64,000 bases of DNA, taken from assembly GCA_963978895.1 (NCBI GenBank), contig OZ022247.1, positions 20,425,430 through 20,489,429 on the forward strand, given 5' to 3'. Position numbers and translations under genes: made by a program. This stretch comes from Erpobdella octoculata. Its lineage: Eukaryota; Annelida; Clitellata; Hirudinida; Erpobdellidae. The notes below the pieces were generated by a model. That model was not told the origin of the DNA and searched no databases. It saw nothing but the letters and a program-made list of their open reading frames with translations. Below are positions 46,321 to 59,541 of the stretch, piece by piece. Position 1 is the first letter of the stretch. The number at the start of each line of letters is the position of its first letter.

Positions 46321-46673
46321 GCTTGGAATTGGTTCGCAAAAATGAGGCGGAGTGGAAAAGAAACTTGAAGTAGTGTTTTTTTTATAATAGCTCATAATCC
46401 ATAACGTCAGGTGCTTAACAGTATGACTCTTTTGTTTTCCTCCTCCTTTATCCAGTACACATCGACAAACGTGAGTTGACACGTCCTGATCAAATCTTCA
46501 ATGCAATACAATACAACCGTCATTTAGCAACACGTTTGATCAAATCTACAGGTTTTTTTGAATGCTCCAGTGATAAGAATAAATCCCAGAACCCAATAAA
46601 CGAAATAATGTTGGACATCCTTTATATTTTAAAATCAGCAAACAGAACTGCAGGGTTTAAAATAAAAAATTAG
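46321..46673 (+). other. Two candidate orphan coding exons
   Basis: 46321-46369 follows a pyrimidine-rich acceptor (cctcttttgtccag) and reads LELVRKNEAEWKRNLK before a GTAGTG donor. 46456-46673 follows a very similar acceptor (cctcctttatccag) and reads HIDKRELTRPDQIFNAIQYN on to a stop after 72 codons. Both look protein-like, but the phases do not allow joining to each other or to exon 8 of the WW/CUE gene. They could be alternative ends, a separate small gene or untranslated exons of TRUB2. Confidence 0.3.
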
Positions 46674-47256
46674 GTAAAATTAATTTTGTATTGTGTAAAA
46701 TAAAAAACACAATTTAAAAAAATTATGAGCAAAATTGAAGATGAGTTTTTTCTTGTCAATCACTAAATTGTAACATAATTTACTTTTAACACCAAATGTT
46801 TACGTTCGTTCGGTATAGTTTGTTAATTTATCATTTCTTGTCTTAAAGTGACGCTTTGTTTTTTCAGTTTGAAAGTTGTTTTTCAAGTGGGTTCAATAGT
46901 TGTTTTAATGTTTTTGACATGTTACTCAATCAATAAAAAAACATCTGTTGTGCTCTGCTGAAATTAGCAGTTAGCTTATTAGCTGAAGCTCAATGTTAAA
47001 ATGTAAAATATATCAAATAATAAGAATTATTTAATAATGTTTATTTGATGGTTATGTCTTTTTTAAAGCCAAACACTTTTTTCCAGCTAATAAACTGCAT
47101 ACTTCAAAATAATAAGGCAATAAGAATTGAATAGGAAAATGTGATGTAACGATGTAAACAGAGATTAAAAGTGCATGTTGTGAAAACCTGTTGTTGATTC
47201 TGTTTAAGAGAGTTTAACTGAATTAGTAATATTAGAAATTAAGCTTGTGACGAATT

Positions 47257-48286
47257 CAGAGGCGTGGATTCAGCAAAATGTTGAGGGGGCGAAGATTTTT
47301 TAACTTTAACCCAGAGAAACTTTTTAAAAAATGACCATCCCAATATACATTTGTATGTTGTATTTTTGTGTAAATCATCATATTAGTTAAAAACAAAACA
47401 GTTTAAACAAGTGAAGCAAAAACAAAGTTTTTAAAAACACACTTTTATATAATCGATTGTGTAGGCCACATTCTGTTACATAAACAACGAGTATATTAGC
47501 ATAGACAATAAATAGTTCGACGAAAGTATCACAAATAATTATTTAATTAAAATTTTGTCCAATCGATCCGAAAATTTAATAGAATGCATTGCTAATCAGT
47601 TTGTTTGTTTGTCAGTATGTTTAAATTTTTAAGTCTTTAGCTCATCGGGAAATTAGTTTAAAATCGATTGCAAAATTTACGACAGACAGACCGACAGACA
47701 GACAGACAGAGAAGTCAAGTTATGTAAAAGTGTGTAAGAAAGTTAACTTTTATTTAATATTGAATGCAGACAAAAAAACGTTTAAATTATGAATGTAACA
47801 AAGTGTATCGACGTTCTTTCATTTCTACAAAATTGTTCACTGAATCATCATGGAAAACAATGCTTAACAGAAAAGATACGAAAGTGGCAAAGAGAGAAAG
47901 ATCGAAGACCAGACTTAGGAGGGATTTTTATTAAATTAGTTAGGTAGAATGGAGAAGAGCAATATTTAATTTTAAACATTAGAAAGCAAATTTTAAAAAT
48001 CACCCTATATTTAAGAGGAAGCCAGTGAAGAAGAGCAAGAGATGGAGAGATAATTATGAGAAAAAGTAAGAAGATCGAGAAACTAAGCACTAAAAGATTG
48101 AAAAATATTAGCAGTAGGTAGATTATAAGTAGATATAATTCAAAAAGTTTGATAAATACTGTTTTTATCAACTAATCTAAATACTTATTCATGGGTGAGC
48201 TAGAAAAGATATTTTTTCTATTTGGTGGAACAATTTTGAGGGGGTCGTAGCCCCCCTCAGCCCCCCCCCCCCAATCCACGCCTCTG
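47257..48286. mobile_element. hAT-like element upstream of TRUB2
   Basis: Ends CAGAGGCGTGGATT and AATCCACGCCTCTG are exact inverted repeats. Flanks GACGAATT (47249-47256) and AACGAATT (48287-48294) form an 8-bp duplication with one change. About 320 bp inside (47405-47725) reappear inverted in an intron of SCAI (54823-55112). Confidence 0.88.
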
Positions 48287-48358
48287 AACGAATTAAAGAA
48301 CAGGATAAATAGTTTGTTATATTATATAACTTATATAATTATTTTTAGCAAACCAAGC

Positions 48359-51300
48359 ATGGAAGCATCTCCGTCCTTATTTAAAGCTCTTAATGGAGTA
48401 TTTTGTCTTTACAAGCCTCAAGGAAAAACAGTCAAACAAGTAGTTTCTACTTTACAAATGAACCTTGCCAGAGGTAAGTAAATTGTATTGAACATCTACT
48501 AAGTATATCATCACCTACAAATGGATAAAGATAAATTCTTGAATAATAATTTTAATCAATGCTTTTAGTATTTTTTTTCTCTTTTTTTTGTAGAATTAAA
48601 TAAGCTCCCGTGTCGACCGATGAAGTTGAGAACTGAAATCAGGGAAGAAGGTCTTATTCCGACGATATCAACCGTTCCCGATCTTGCTGACCACGTTTTA
48701 GGTCAATTTTTTTAAATTTTTTTTTTAGTAATTTGTTATTTTTATTAATGTTTCATTAAACTTAATAAGTTTGTTCAAATGAATCATTGTTTTTTAACGA
48801 ATGTAAAGAGTTTTATGAAATTCTTTCAAAACTCGTTTACTTGCAATATAACTAAAAGTTTGCTTTTTAGCAGGCTTGCGGAGCCGCCATTTTTTTCCAC
48901 GGCTCGGCTCCGGCTCCCAAAAATTTGACCGCTCCGGCTCGGCTCCCGGCTCCGGCTCCCTATAAAGGGGGTGTCACACGAGACAAACTTGCGCAAATTT
49001 TTCACTGAAACATTTTTAACTGTTTTTACTTACACTTTATTAGTTTATCTACTCTACATATATGACAATTGTTAAATATTAAAACCGACCATTTTGTTTT
49101 TAGTCGATTTTAAATGTATACGAAAGGGTTTTTTGGCGCAGCAAAAATTTAATTTTAAATGCTTGATAAAATTATTCAGAGTTAAAATATTTTTACTATA
49201 AAGTTAACAAAATAATATGCAATTAAAAAATTGTTATTATTTTATAAGAATATAAACACTCATCAAACGAAAGCAAATCTTGAAGCGCATCTCGAGTGTG
49301 TATTTGGAACATAATTGTATTAATTTTTAATGCAGTTTTAAAAATTTTGAATAAAATAAAAAAAAGTCCAAAAATAATAATGTAACCAAAAACAGAATTT
49401 GGCAGGTAAACAAACTAAAACGAAACGAAAACAATTCATTAAAGATTTCTTGTGGCGATGTGTGCGCGCGCTATCATTTGATTGAAGGCTGTTGCTGCTA
49501 TTGTGACGTTTGTAAAATATTAAAACATTTCAAATTTGAGGGAGATAAACAATCAAATAATTTTAGAATTTCAAAGCTTTTCATCTTGAAAAAAATTCTG
49601 CTCATATAAAAAAATTTTGAGAGCCGGAGCCGCCAGATATTTTCGGCTCTAGGTCCGGCTCTGGCTCTGGCTCCGGCTCCGGCTCCCACAAAAATTAGCG
49701 GCTCCACGGCTCCGGCTCGGCTCCGCAAGCCTGCTTTTTAGCAAATAATCTTTTTTTTTATTTGGACCAAAAACAGAGGTTTGGCAATAGAGTTATATCA
49801 AACATATGTTAAGTAAGTACAAAAGGGAAGTGTTCAAAGGGGGAAGTTATCCCACTCGTGGATTACCCTTAACGTGAAGTTGATCTTTACATAAAAGCAA
49901 ACCTAACAAATTTTATAATCATTCAGTATTTCATTTGTAGTTCTAATTCCCTTTTAAAACATTTTTTAATTCATTTTCTTGTTGTTTTTTGTTACTTCAG
50001 TTGTCGGTCCCCGTTACAAGGAGCAAGATTTTCAGATTGAAATTGCAGATTCCTTGAAATATACTTCATCTGGTGTAACACGTGAGTGTTTGTATGATAT
50101 ATTCCTAAAACGTGTAAAATTTTGATTTCTGTTTTATTAAGTAATTCGTTGAAGTTATATGAAATGTTTAAAGTTCCATTTCATTAAAAGTTTGTGGCAT
50201 TGGAAAAGGATGTTCATTGATTTTGCCGATCATGAGAGCTAAATATCTTAAAGTGAGTTTCTCTAGATTCTATCTGATTTGAGTTCTCTCATATTTTATT
50301 GTTATCTCTAGGCTGTTTATTGATTTCGTTTTATTTTTAAATTTTACTGATTTTATTAAATCATTTTTTCATGCTTCAGGTTTATCACGTGCACGGTGAA
50401 CTCGGAACCGTTTATTCGGATTTCACTCCGAGTGGAAAAATCATGGAAAAGACGACGTATCGTTTGTATTTCTCTGTGTTTTTTATAATTGTCTGTTTGT
50501 TTGTATCAGAATATAATGGTAATAAAAATAATTATAGAAATGTGTGATACATGAAAGGTGGTGTAATGGAGTGGAAGGGGGGGTGAATTTACACGACCCG
50601 GGGTGAAACTTACAAGGGGATCTAAAAACAACACTGGATGAGTATTAAAATAGTTAGGAAATAGATGTTTCTGAATTTATGTTCAATTTTATATGTCATT
50701 CACACACAAAATTTAACATGCATGTATATCTTTGAGAAATAACTTCATGAATAGAGAACAGCATTGTAATTTCATGGTGAACCTATGTTTTTAAACAACA
50801 TTTTATTTCCATATCGAACTGATCTTGTTAACAACATTGTATTAAATGAACAACAAACAGATCATGTGACACAAGCTCGCATCGACCGAGTGGTTGCTGG
50901 ACTTCAGGCCAATCATCAGAAGCACATGTACATGTCGGTAGCCTTGCAATTAAAAAAAATTGTATTGTAAACTTTGAAAATTTAAAAAATAAAACCTCAT
51001 TTTTATTTATTTATTTATTTGGAACATTGATATGACAATATTTATACAGACGTATGTTGTATTTATTGTTTTTTTTTATTTTGAAGGGCATCGGGGTATG
51101 ACCTGCAGTCAGAAGAGGCTTACAAACTTGCTTGCGAAGGTCCGGTGAGGCCGTCCAATCCTAACTCCGGTCCCGTCGTGTATGGGATGAGGTGCATCAG
51201 TTTTCAACCACCACATTTTATTATCGGTTTGTTTTGATCGGTTTTTTGTGTGAAAGCACAATGATTTTTTTAATTAATTTTTTTGGAGCTTAAAAACTTT

Positions 51301-52352
51301 TAGTCTGCACATAGATAAGTTAATAAGTTTATCTAATATTAAAATATAAGTAAAGTTAATTATTAATGTGACGTGACATAAAATTCACAATTAGAATCAG
51401 CTAAAATGAAATTATTTGAGGCAGTTTTGAGGTAGGCTGTCTTCTAAAATGAATTAAGATGCTTAAAAGCACATTGTTTGTTGATCTACATAAGTATCTA
51501 CCTATCTACTTACCTATCTACCTACCTATCTACTTACCTACCTACCTACCTATCTACTTACCTATATACCTACCTATCTACTTACCTATCTACTTACCTA
51601 CCTACCTACCTATCTACTTACCTATCTACCTACCTATCTACCTACCTATCTACTTACCTACCTACCTACCTATCTACCTACCTATCTACTTACCTATCTA
51701 CCTACCTATCTACCTACCTATCTACTTACCTACCTACCTACCTATCTACTTACCTATATACCTACCTATCTACTTACCTATCTACTTACCAACCTATCTA
51801 CCACCACTGTTTTCGTTTGTAATACCAACAGCAATAACTTAATGACAAAAAGAGGATTTTCCATTTTAACATTCAAACTTTGATATTTTTTTTCTGATAA
51901 ATATTTAAAGTAAAGTATCATTGCTGTAGCATAATTATTTATTTCCCTTTAAAATACCAGCAAGTTTTTTCAGGCATTGTTTTGTTTTGTTTTTTTTTTA
52001 CAAGGAATTTATTGTTTCAGAGTTGCATATGATAAATGGGACGTGTGACTATTTGGCAAAACTGATACACAACATAGGACTTGAAGCTCGATCAAGTGCT
52101 TTCTGTACGCAGATACGCAGGATCAGGTACGGCAGGTTTGGACTCGACGAATCCTTACTAATGAAACACGCATCTAACCCCGTACATCTCGCCGAAAACA
52201 TTGCCAAGTGCCGAAAGTTTCTTGATTTTGAAAAAGTCAGACATTTCCCTACGCTCCAGTCATTCGATAAAGAAAGTGAATTACTTGAGGCCGGAGACAT
52301 GCCCTTGGCCATTGATAGTGATTTGGACTCTTGCGTACCATTAATTGAATAA
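48359..52352 (+). CDS. TRUB2: TRUB2-type mitochondrial pseudouridine synthase
   Basis: Eight coding exons (48359-48473, 48594-48701, 50001-50081, 50191-50252, 50380-50461, 50861-50933, 51087-51226, 52021-52352) give 330 residues, close to the 331 of the human protein. Family landmarks are NGVFCLYKPQGKTVKQVV near the N-terminus, SGVTLCGIGKGCSLI, the EKTTY..HVT segment, QKHMYMASGYDLQSEEAY, RCISFQPPHFIIELH and the C-terminal GLEARSSAFCTQIRRIRYG. TRUB2 modifies mitochondrial mRNAs in RNA granules. The motif that in TruB enzymes reads LD.xxSG with the catalytic Asp here reads SLKYTSSGV (codon AAA at 50057-50059), so Lys sits where Asp is expected. Exon 6 needs the weak donor AT|GTCGGT to keep frame. 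A transposon lies in intron 2. AATAAA signals lie at about 52370. Confidence 0.88.
48871..49733. mobile_element. hAT-like element in TRUB2 intron 2
   Basis: Ends CAGGCTTGCGGAGCCG and CGGCTCCGCAAGCCTG-like are inverted repeats with GGCTCCGGCTC subterminal repeats. The flanks CTTTTTAG (48863-48870 and 49734-49741) are an identical 8-bp target duplication. No transposase is present. Confidence 0.88.
51490..51803. repeat. CTAC/CTAT tetranucleotide array in TRUB2 intron 7
   Basis: About 310 bp of CTAC, CTAT and TTAC tetramers with a higher-order arrangement. The PIYLPTYL and STYLSTYL frames are artefacts of the repeat. Confidence 0.97.
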
Positions 52353-53496
52353 TTGAAATGATATGCTTTTAATAAAATAAATAAATGCATCTGTTATTTA
52401 TAATTAAAGATTGGTTGTTTTTTAACTTTTTACATTAACTTAAGTTGTGTTTGTGGTCAGCAAAATTGTTTGAGGGCTGATTGAACCATTTTCCATCATC
52501 TAATTGAGCTGATGCTTGGAACAAAGTATTGTTCTCAATGAAAATTCTATTACTTTTGTGCTTCTCTGATATCCATGACCACCAAATTAGTTTTTTTTAG
52601 AGAAATTTTGAATTAGGGGAAGCCAAATCTTGGGATGGCTAATTAATAGAGAATTTATACAAAAATTGCGGTTTTACTGGTCACTCTTCAATTGAAATGT
52701 GTAAATACCTGTTCTTGTGTAGATGATCAGCAGGATGAATTTGACCTTAAATAAGTGAAGAAAAATCAATACTATTTGCAAATTATTAGTAGGTAAGCAT
52801 TAAATATATTAATCACTGCTCAGTAGAACATTGCACGGAGAAAAAGGAGATGCAACGGTAAGAAGTGAGGTTAGACCAGTCATATGAAGCACGAAATGGG
52901 TGGACTTCTTGGAAGTGTGTGTGTATGTGCGTGCGTTTGTGTGTGTGTGGGAGAGAGAGAGAGATTGTCTATTAACTGCGAGCTAAAACCTGAACAGATA
53001 AAAGATTCATACGACTTCCGAACAGATTTCCTATAATGAGTATAATAGCTAGTTATGTAAACGTTGACAGTTCCATCCATCCACTACAATATGTATATAA
53101 CAGTATATAATATGTCCAACCTACAACATAGATTCGAACTTACGACTTCTATACTTTTAGGTCATTTAGGGGTTTAACTTGGCGTCTGCTAGCAAATTAT
53201 CTACAAGATTAGTTAACAATTAAATATTTCTTTCAACGAGAGAAGATACAATTTCATCACAAAAAAGTTAATTTTTGCGATCAAAGAAGGCACTTTGCTT
53301 GCGTCATATCCTGTTTTCATAATTATGCCGATTCTGCAGCTCGGAAAAATCTCATGATAACCTCATTAAAAAATAAAATTGTGCAATATCGTGTTTTCCA
53401 CTAGCAAGGCAAGAGCACGGAGACATGAAAATTTGTTTGTGTATAACTGGATGAGTAGTTAACTCGCACACTGACCACCACGCCGGACTGTCCATC
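52353..53496. other. TRUB2-SCAI intergenic spacer
   Basis: 1.1 kb with a (GT)n and (GA)n stretch at 52915-52965 and no coding exon. The SCAI promoter and 5' untranslated region should lie in the right half. Confidence 0.55.
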
Positions 53497-56400
53497 ATGT
53501 ATTCTCCAACTACGTGGGCTAAACAGCGCCGTAATGAGTTTAGAGCCGGCCAATTGTCTCAGCAACAATCCATATGTCTCCCCAATGCCGCCGGGGTTGA
53601 CATGGATGAGGCTGAGAAAAAGATTGTGAATGAATTCTGCCACTATCTGGAAAAATCAAAACAGCTTTTTAATGGACTGAGGTAGTTGAATTTTATTAAT
53701 TAATTGTATGTGAAGGCAACTATTTATTTATAAAAATCTAGTAATTACAAGCATGTGGTAGCTTGTACTTAAGTTAAATTGGTGGATGATTAAATTGAAT
53801 TGAATTGGCTGTGGTATTCCCCATGGTTCTATTTTTGGATATGTTCCATTAGTAATTTTTGGCTCAATCTAGCATCATTTAATCCAAGTCTTTAGCTTTT
53901 AGACAGATCTATATTATTGCTTCATACCAGGGTGCAAGCTTCAGCAAAAGATGCAATCAAAATTCTTTAATTGATAGATTAATTTTGAATGACATTGCTG
54001 ACATTTCGAATTTATTCAAACAATGATATGCCATTATTTCTGTGAAGTTCAAGGATAACATTTTAGCAAGAATATATAATTTAAATTTTGATTTTTTTTT
54101 AATCCCTCATATTTACTTCACTACCTGTCTTGCTTGCTTGCTTACTTGAACGTATGCAAACCTTGAAAGTGAAAGTGAAAATTAACTAAATTTTGTGCAA
54201 TAAATGAAAAGTCGGCATATCCTGAAATTTAAGGGATTTGTGAAAAAACCTGTTTTTTTGCTGCTTACTTGCTTATAAATTACGGTTATGAGTTATGATA
54301 AATTTGATTGAATGAGACACAAAATACTTCTGAAAAATGTGTAATTATCTCATATTAATTTTATATAGAGACCTACCTCAGTATGGACACAAACAATGGC
54401 AGTCTTACTTTGGAAGAACGTTTGACGTCTATACAAAACTATGGAAGTTTCAACAACAAAACAGGTACTACAGCTTAATATAAACAAAGTTTTTATAGTC
54501 AGATTTGAAATATTGCAAAATTTTAAATGTGTTTAAGTTTCATTTTATTTGTTCTTTGAAGTTTTAAATCCTATGTGTATATTGAATTTTTTATGATTTT
54601 ACATTTTCATTAAAAAAATTTAATTTAAAAGTTTTTTTTAATTTTTTTGAAATCTCAGACAGGTATTGGATACAAAATATGGACTGAAGAGATGGCAGAT
54701 TGGAGAAGTCGCCTCAAAAATCGGACAACTTTATTACCATTATTAGTAAGTGTTTTTTAAATACTAATTTGAACTTTTGGTTTGATAAATTTAACATTTT
54801 TTACACACTTTTACTTAACTTGACTTCTCTGTCTGTCGATCTGTAGTCAAAATTTTGCAATCGATTTTAAACTAATTTCCCGATGAGCTAAAGACTTAAA
54901 AATTTAAACATACTGACAAACAAACAAACTGATTAGCAATGCATTCTATTAAATTTTCGGATCGATTGGACAAAATTTAATTAAATAATCATTTGTGATA
55001 TTTTCGTCGAACTATTTATTGTCTATGCTAATATACTCGTTGTTTATGTAACAGGATGTGGCCTACCCAATCGATTATATAAAAGTGTGTTTTTTAAAAA
55101 CTTTGTTTTTTGATTCACTTGTTACATTTCAGCTTGAGGACCAGTGAAACCAATTATCTGAATGAATCGTTTGCCTTTTACTCAGCTATTCGAATGAGGG
55201 GTTATTACTCGAAAGCCAATAAAGAAGAAAGGTGTGTTATTTATTTCTTTATGTGATTTGGTGGCGTTAGGTGCTGTCAGGGCTTACAGCCAAATAATTA
55301 TTCATCCGGTTATCTCACCTCTGACTTTTCTTCTGTTTCACTAAATCAGCATTTTTTTGTATTTTGTATTTTTCAAATTTAAATCGTGTTAATTTACAGA
55401 CCTGACTTGACAGTGAAGAAGCTGAGATATTATGCTCGCTTTATTGTTGTCTGTTTGTTACTGAAGAAGATGGCTCTTGTTAGAGATCTTGTTAGGGTTG
55501 GGTAATTCTTTTAATATTTCTGATAAAAAAATTATCTTCAAAGTGTTAATTAAGTTTACGTTGAAAATAAATAAGCAGCTTGTCGATAATTAATTTATTC
55601 GAATCAGGAGCTTGCGAAGCAGATTGACGAATACACAGCGACGTATGGACCCGATGATCAACTTGAGTGGTCGCTCGTACTTGGAGAAATTCGAGCTTTT
55701 GTCGAGGTTTGTTGAGAAATCAGTTTTTTGCTTTATTTATTGGTTTCAAATGTCGTGCCACCTAATTTGAATTTTTTATTTAGCATTTTTAAATCCAATC
55801 TGCAGGCAAATTTCTAAGCTTTGGCATACCAGCTATGGCCTGTAGGCCACTAGTTGATTAGTTCTGGCTTATTGTGTAATTTGTATTTTGTTTTTTTTTT
55901 GCATTTTAAATAATTTATAAATAGAACACTCAGTCAACTAAAGTACTCGTTGCCCGAATTTCAGGCAGACAAGATCGTAAACGTTCTCGATGATGACTCA
56001 TCATCTCTCGTTCTCTCTCATCGATTGACCCCCCACAATATTCCACCGTATGAAAGGTCATCATCATCATCATCACCTCCTTATCTCAGCTTGCAAGAGA
56101 TACTCATTGTTGGGAACTGTCATGAGCAGGTTTGATTCTAGTTGAATGCAGTAATTAGTATTTTATTATTTTCTTTTCATTATTATTTTAGATTTATGAT
56201 TGCATTTAAAATATAAATTTATTTTTTATTGTTCAAAATAAAAATGTATCATGCCATATTTTAATATTTATTATTCCTTTAAAGAAAAAATAAACATTTA
56301 AACATGTTATCACCTCTTCATGTTTTCATTATAATACAACCAGGTGAAATTCAGCGAATTGACGTTAGATATGTTCAGAATCTTACAAACATTAGAGAGA

Positions 56401-57260
56401 GAACCACAAGAAGAAACAAACAATCAACTGTTTGATACATCGCCTGCACCAGGAAAAACTCCATTTGTAAGCATACAAATTTGAATTTTTCTTAAAATTA
56501 TTTCAATTTGTCATTTTTATAAAATATTCGTATCGTGGTTAGATTTAGAAAGTAAAATAGATTTTACATGGATGCTGTGCTCCTTTGCCTTAATAAGGTT
56601 TTTCCAAGTTTAGATTTTAGCAGAAGCTGTATAAATATAAGTCGTTTGATAAATCACCATGATGCGAGAATAGAACTTATGATTCAATTCAACGTATTTT
56701 CAGGATGCCAGTGGAATAGCAAAAAGAGAGAACCCTCACAAATACTTGCTGTACAAGCCTACGATCAGTCAGTTATTAACCTTCCTTGCTTCCGGTTTCA
56801 AAGAGTTACCTGCCAACGGGGTTATGCTGCTCTATCTTTCTGCTGATGGATGTTTCAGTTCTAATAAGAGAGGATCTGATTGTTAGTTGTTTTTGTTGTT
56901 GTTGTTGTTTACAGTACTGTTGTTGAGTTGTGACGGTTGATGGCAATGGTTATGGTTGTGGTGTTAGCGATGGTTGAAGGCGTTGTTTCGACAATGTTGG
57001 TTTCAGTCACGGTACAGGCAGTTACGATGCTAGTCATAATTATAACAATGTCTGAAGATGGTGTATTGATGATGATGATGATGTCATAAATCGATTCATG
57101 ATGACAATGTTTATAATAAGTTACTATGGTGATACTTCAGTGGCGTATGACGTAGGGGGTGTTGTGACCAACAGCCGAAGAGAGCCTGAACATCCAAACA
57201 AAAGTAAAAGACCTGGTAACCTTAAGGAGATTCATTGGTATGCTTTAGTTTTATATGTAT

Positions 57261-57349
<89 letters not shown>

Positions 57350-59332
57350 ATATTTATATATACATTTATAACAATAGGTATTTATTTCATATGTGAAGAG
57401 TATATTATGTATGTGGAATTATTATTTCTAAAAATGGTAATTCAATACATTTTCATTTAGATGATGAAAGTCTTTAGAGTGCATGTTGTTCTTGAACATG
57501 CAAAAGCTTTTAATGAACTGATTAATTATTATATTACGAATGACGTTTATTCTCCCTAGTGGAAAATATTTTATGAAAGCTTCATTTTCATTGATGTGGA
57601 TTTATAATTATGTTTGAAGATGTAACTTGAAGTTAATGTGTTCTAAAAATTATAAACACAAAATTAAGTAAAAAGTTGAAATATATGAAATATGATTCAA
57701 TTACTCGATAAGCATTTATTTATATTATTATTACTTTTTGTATTTAATTTAATTTTTTTTTCTTTAATTTGTTTTTTTTTGCTTCTTTTTATTTTGCAAT
57801 CTATTACGAACGTTTGCAACACTCTTTTTATGGCTTTTTGTTGTCGATACGGTATTGGTGGACTATGGGTCCTTCTTTTTGAGAATGAAATAAATAAATA
57901 TATAAAAAGAAAATAGTCGTAACGCTAATATAAATGTAAACAAGTGTAAATAAACAAATGCAGCCTTCATCCAGGAGACTTGTACATGTTCACTCGCAAG
58001 CCCCTCTTCCTGGTCGTCGATAGCAACAACAGTTCTGCTTTCAGGGTTAGCCATAGTGATCGGTTATAATTATTTTTGTCAGTTTCGACACGTAAATATG
58101 ATGCGGTCGTGTTATGATCAATCGGCTGGTGGTCCGAATTTAGATCTTTAATTAATTAAGAAAATTAATTAGTTTGTTTGAATAATAATTGAATTTAAAT
58201 CTGAATAAGAATAAATCACGGACACGTGCGTTGGAAGAAGTATTTTGAAGTAAATGAATGGTTGTTAAATGATCATGAAGTTTTACTTGACTGTGTGCAT
58301 GTCACATGTGATAAGCTGTTGTATCTTCTGTTCATATTAGCTATATGAGAAATCGAGTTACCATTTGAAAAAAATAAATTACGATATTCAGGCACTAGGT
58401 AATAAAGCCATTATGCAACTGCAATATAGTCCAAGTACAGTGTTTTACTGCAAAATAATATTTTTATGTAATTATTTTCTGGTTTGTATTTCAGTATTGG
58501 CCAAATCTTTTTGGACAATCTCTTGTTTGTCTTCTCTCCCCTGAAGAAATACCTCCTGCTTTTGAAGGTACGACATTTTTTTAAATGTTTTACAAATGTG
58601 CGACAAAAATGTCAGAGAAACGACAAATCTTTCTTTAAATTTCAGATCAACATCAGAAGGGCAACATTTTCACATTGTTCCTTCACAGTCCACTGACAGC
58701 GTTTTGTTACATTTGCAACTTGGCCGACATTTCCGTACACATGTGGGATGCATGTCAGGCACACGTCGACAGGTTCATCATCAATGCTAGTAAATGTCTC
58801 AGTAGGTCCAGGAACTTAGGTGATATTTCTTCTGTCATTAACATCTTTAATGAAATTTAAATTCGTTTAATATGTGATGAATTTTATTCTAAAATTTATT
58901 ATTATAATAAAATTTTATCAGTCGAGATTCTTTATAATTGTTATTTATGTTTTTTTGAATGAACTTACAGACATGTCCTTTGTTCAGTTCTTTGGTGATG
59001 ACTTCCTCAGGACTCTGTTACTTCGTTATGTATTCTCCTATGTTGTCCTTGGTCTCCATAAGAGATTTAGAGTGAGTGAGCTTCTTTGGTTCTTTTTAGG
59101 TTTTATTACATAAATTAATAAAGCCAATGTTTAAGTTGATTTCTCTTGCAAATGCATCCATTCATATTTCTTTCTTTCGGACAACCAGGGTGTCAAATAT
59201 CAGCCGATGTCGTATCCCCCCATGCCGAAGGAAGACGTCCTCGAAAATCCGCAGCTGATCAAGGATGTCCTCGACCTTGCAGGAGTTCTCGACATTGGAG
59301 GACTTTTTTACGAATCTATCGAATCAAACTAG
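53497..59332 (+). CDS. SCAI: SCAI, suppressor of cancer cell invasion homologue
   Basis: Fifteen exons (53497-53681, 54369-54464, 54659-54745, 55133-55231, 55400-55496, 55608-55706, 55965-56129, 56344-56466, 56704-56881, 57141-57237, 57964-58045, 58495-58567, 58646-58819, 58971-59071, 59189-59332) all join in phase and give 599 residues; human SCAI is about 606. Strongly conserved segments are KSKQLFNGLRDLPQYG, SYFGRTFDVYTKLWKFQQ, KYGLKRWQIGEVASKIGQLY, KKLRYYARFIVVCLLL, VKFSELTLDMFRILQTLERE, RENPHKYLLYKPT, FKELPANGVMLLYLSA, LHPGDLYMFTRKPLF and QFFGDDFLRTLLLRYVF. SCAI is a nuclear cofactor known to repress MRTF/SRF transcription and to act in double-strand break repair. A Ser run (SSSSSS) follows PPYER in exon 7. 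The start at 53497 is the first in-frame Met upstream of the conserved part. Introns 3 and 10 carry repeats. Confidence 0.92.
54823..55112 (-). repeat. Dispersed repeat family B in SCAI intron 3
   Basis: Inverted relative to 47405-47725, with blocks such as 'cccgatgagctaaagac' and 'tcgacgaaagtatcac' shared (opposite strands). It fills most of the 387-bp intron and stops about 20 bases before exon 4. Confidence 0.85.
57263..57352. repeat. (TA)n in SCAI intron 10
   Basis: About 90 bp of TA dinucleotides, 25 bp downstream of exon 10. Confidence 0.95.
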
Positions 59333-59433
59333 TTTCGTCGCATTCATTTTTCTAGTTAAGTTAAGTCATTTTCGAGTTACATCTCTCTCCCTTCCTCCCT
59401 CTGTCTTTTTCTCACAAACACACAAACACACAG

Positions 59434-59438
<5 letters not shown>

Positions 59439-59523
<85 letters not shown>

Positions 59524-59541
59524 ATATATATATATATATAT
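59439..59541. repeat. (TA)n in SCAI 3' flank
   Basis: About 100 bp of TA, roughly 110 bp after the SCAI stop codon, possibly within its 3' untranslated region. Confidence 0.95.

Larger units (their letters stand above)
44942..48358. other. Interval between WW/CUE and TRUB2
   Basis: It holds a 20-bp tandem array, two candidate orphan exons (46321-46369, 46456-46673) and a hAT-like element (47257-48286). The TRUB2 start exon has an acceptor at 48347-48348, so an untranslated first exon probably lies in here. Confidence 0.5.

Noticed and set aside
51459..51842. Frames PIYLPTYL / STYLSTYL
   Set aside because: Pure product of the CTAC/CTAT array inside a TRUB2 intron.
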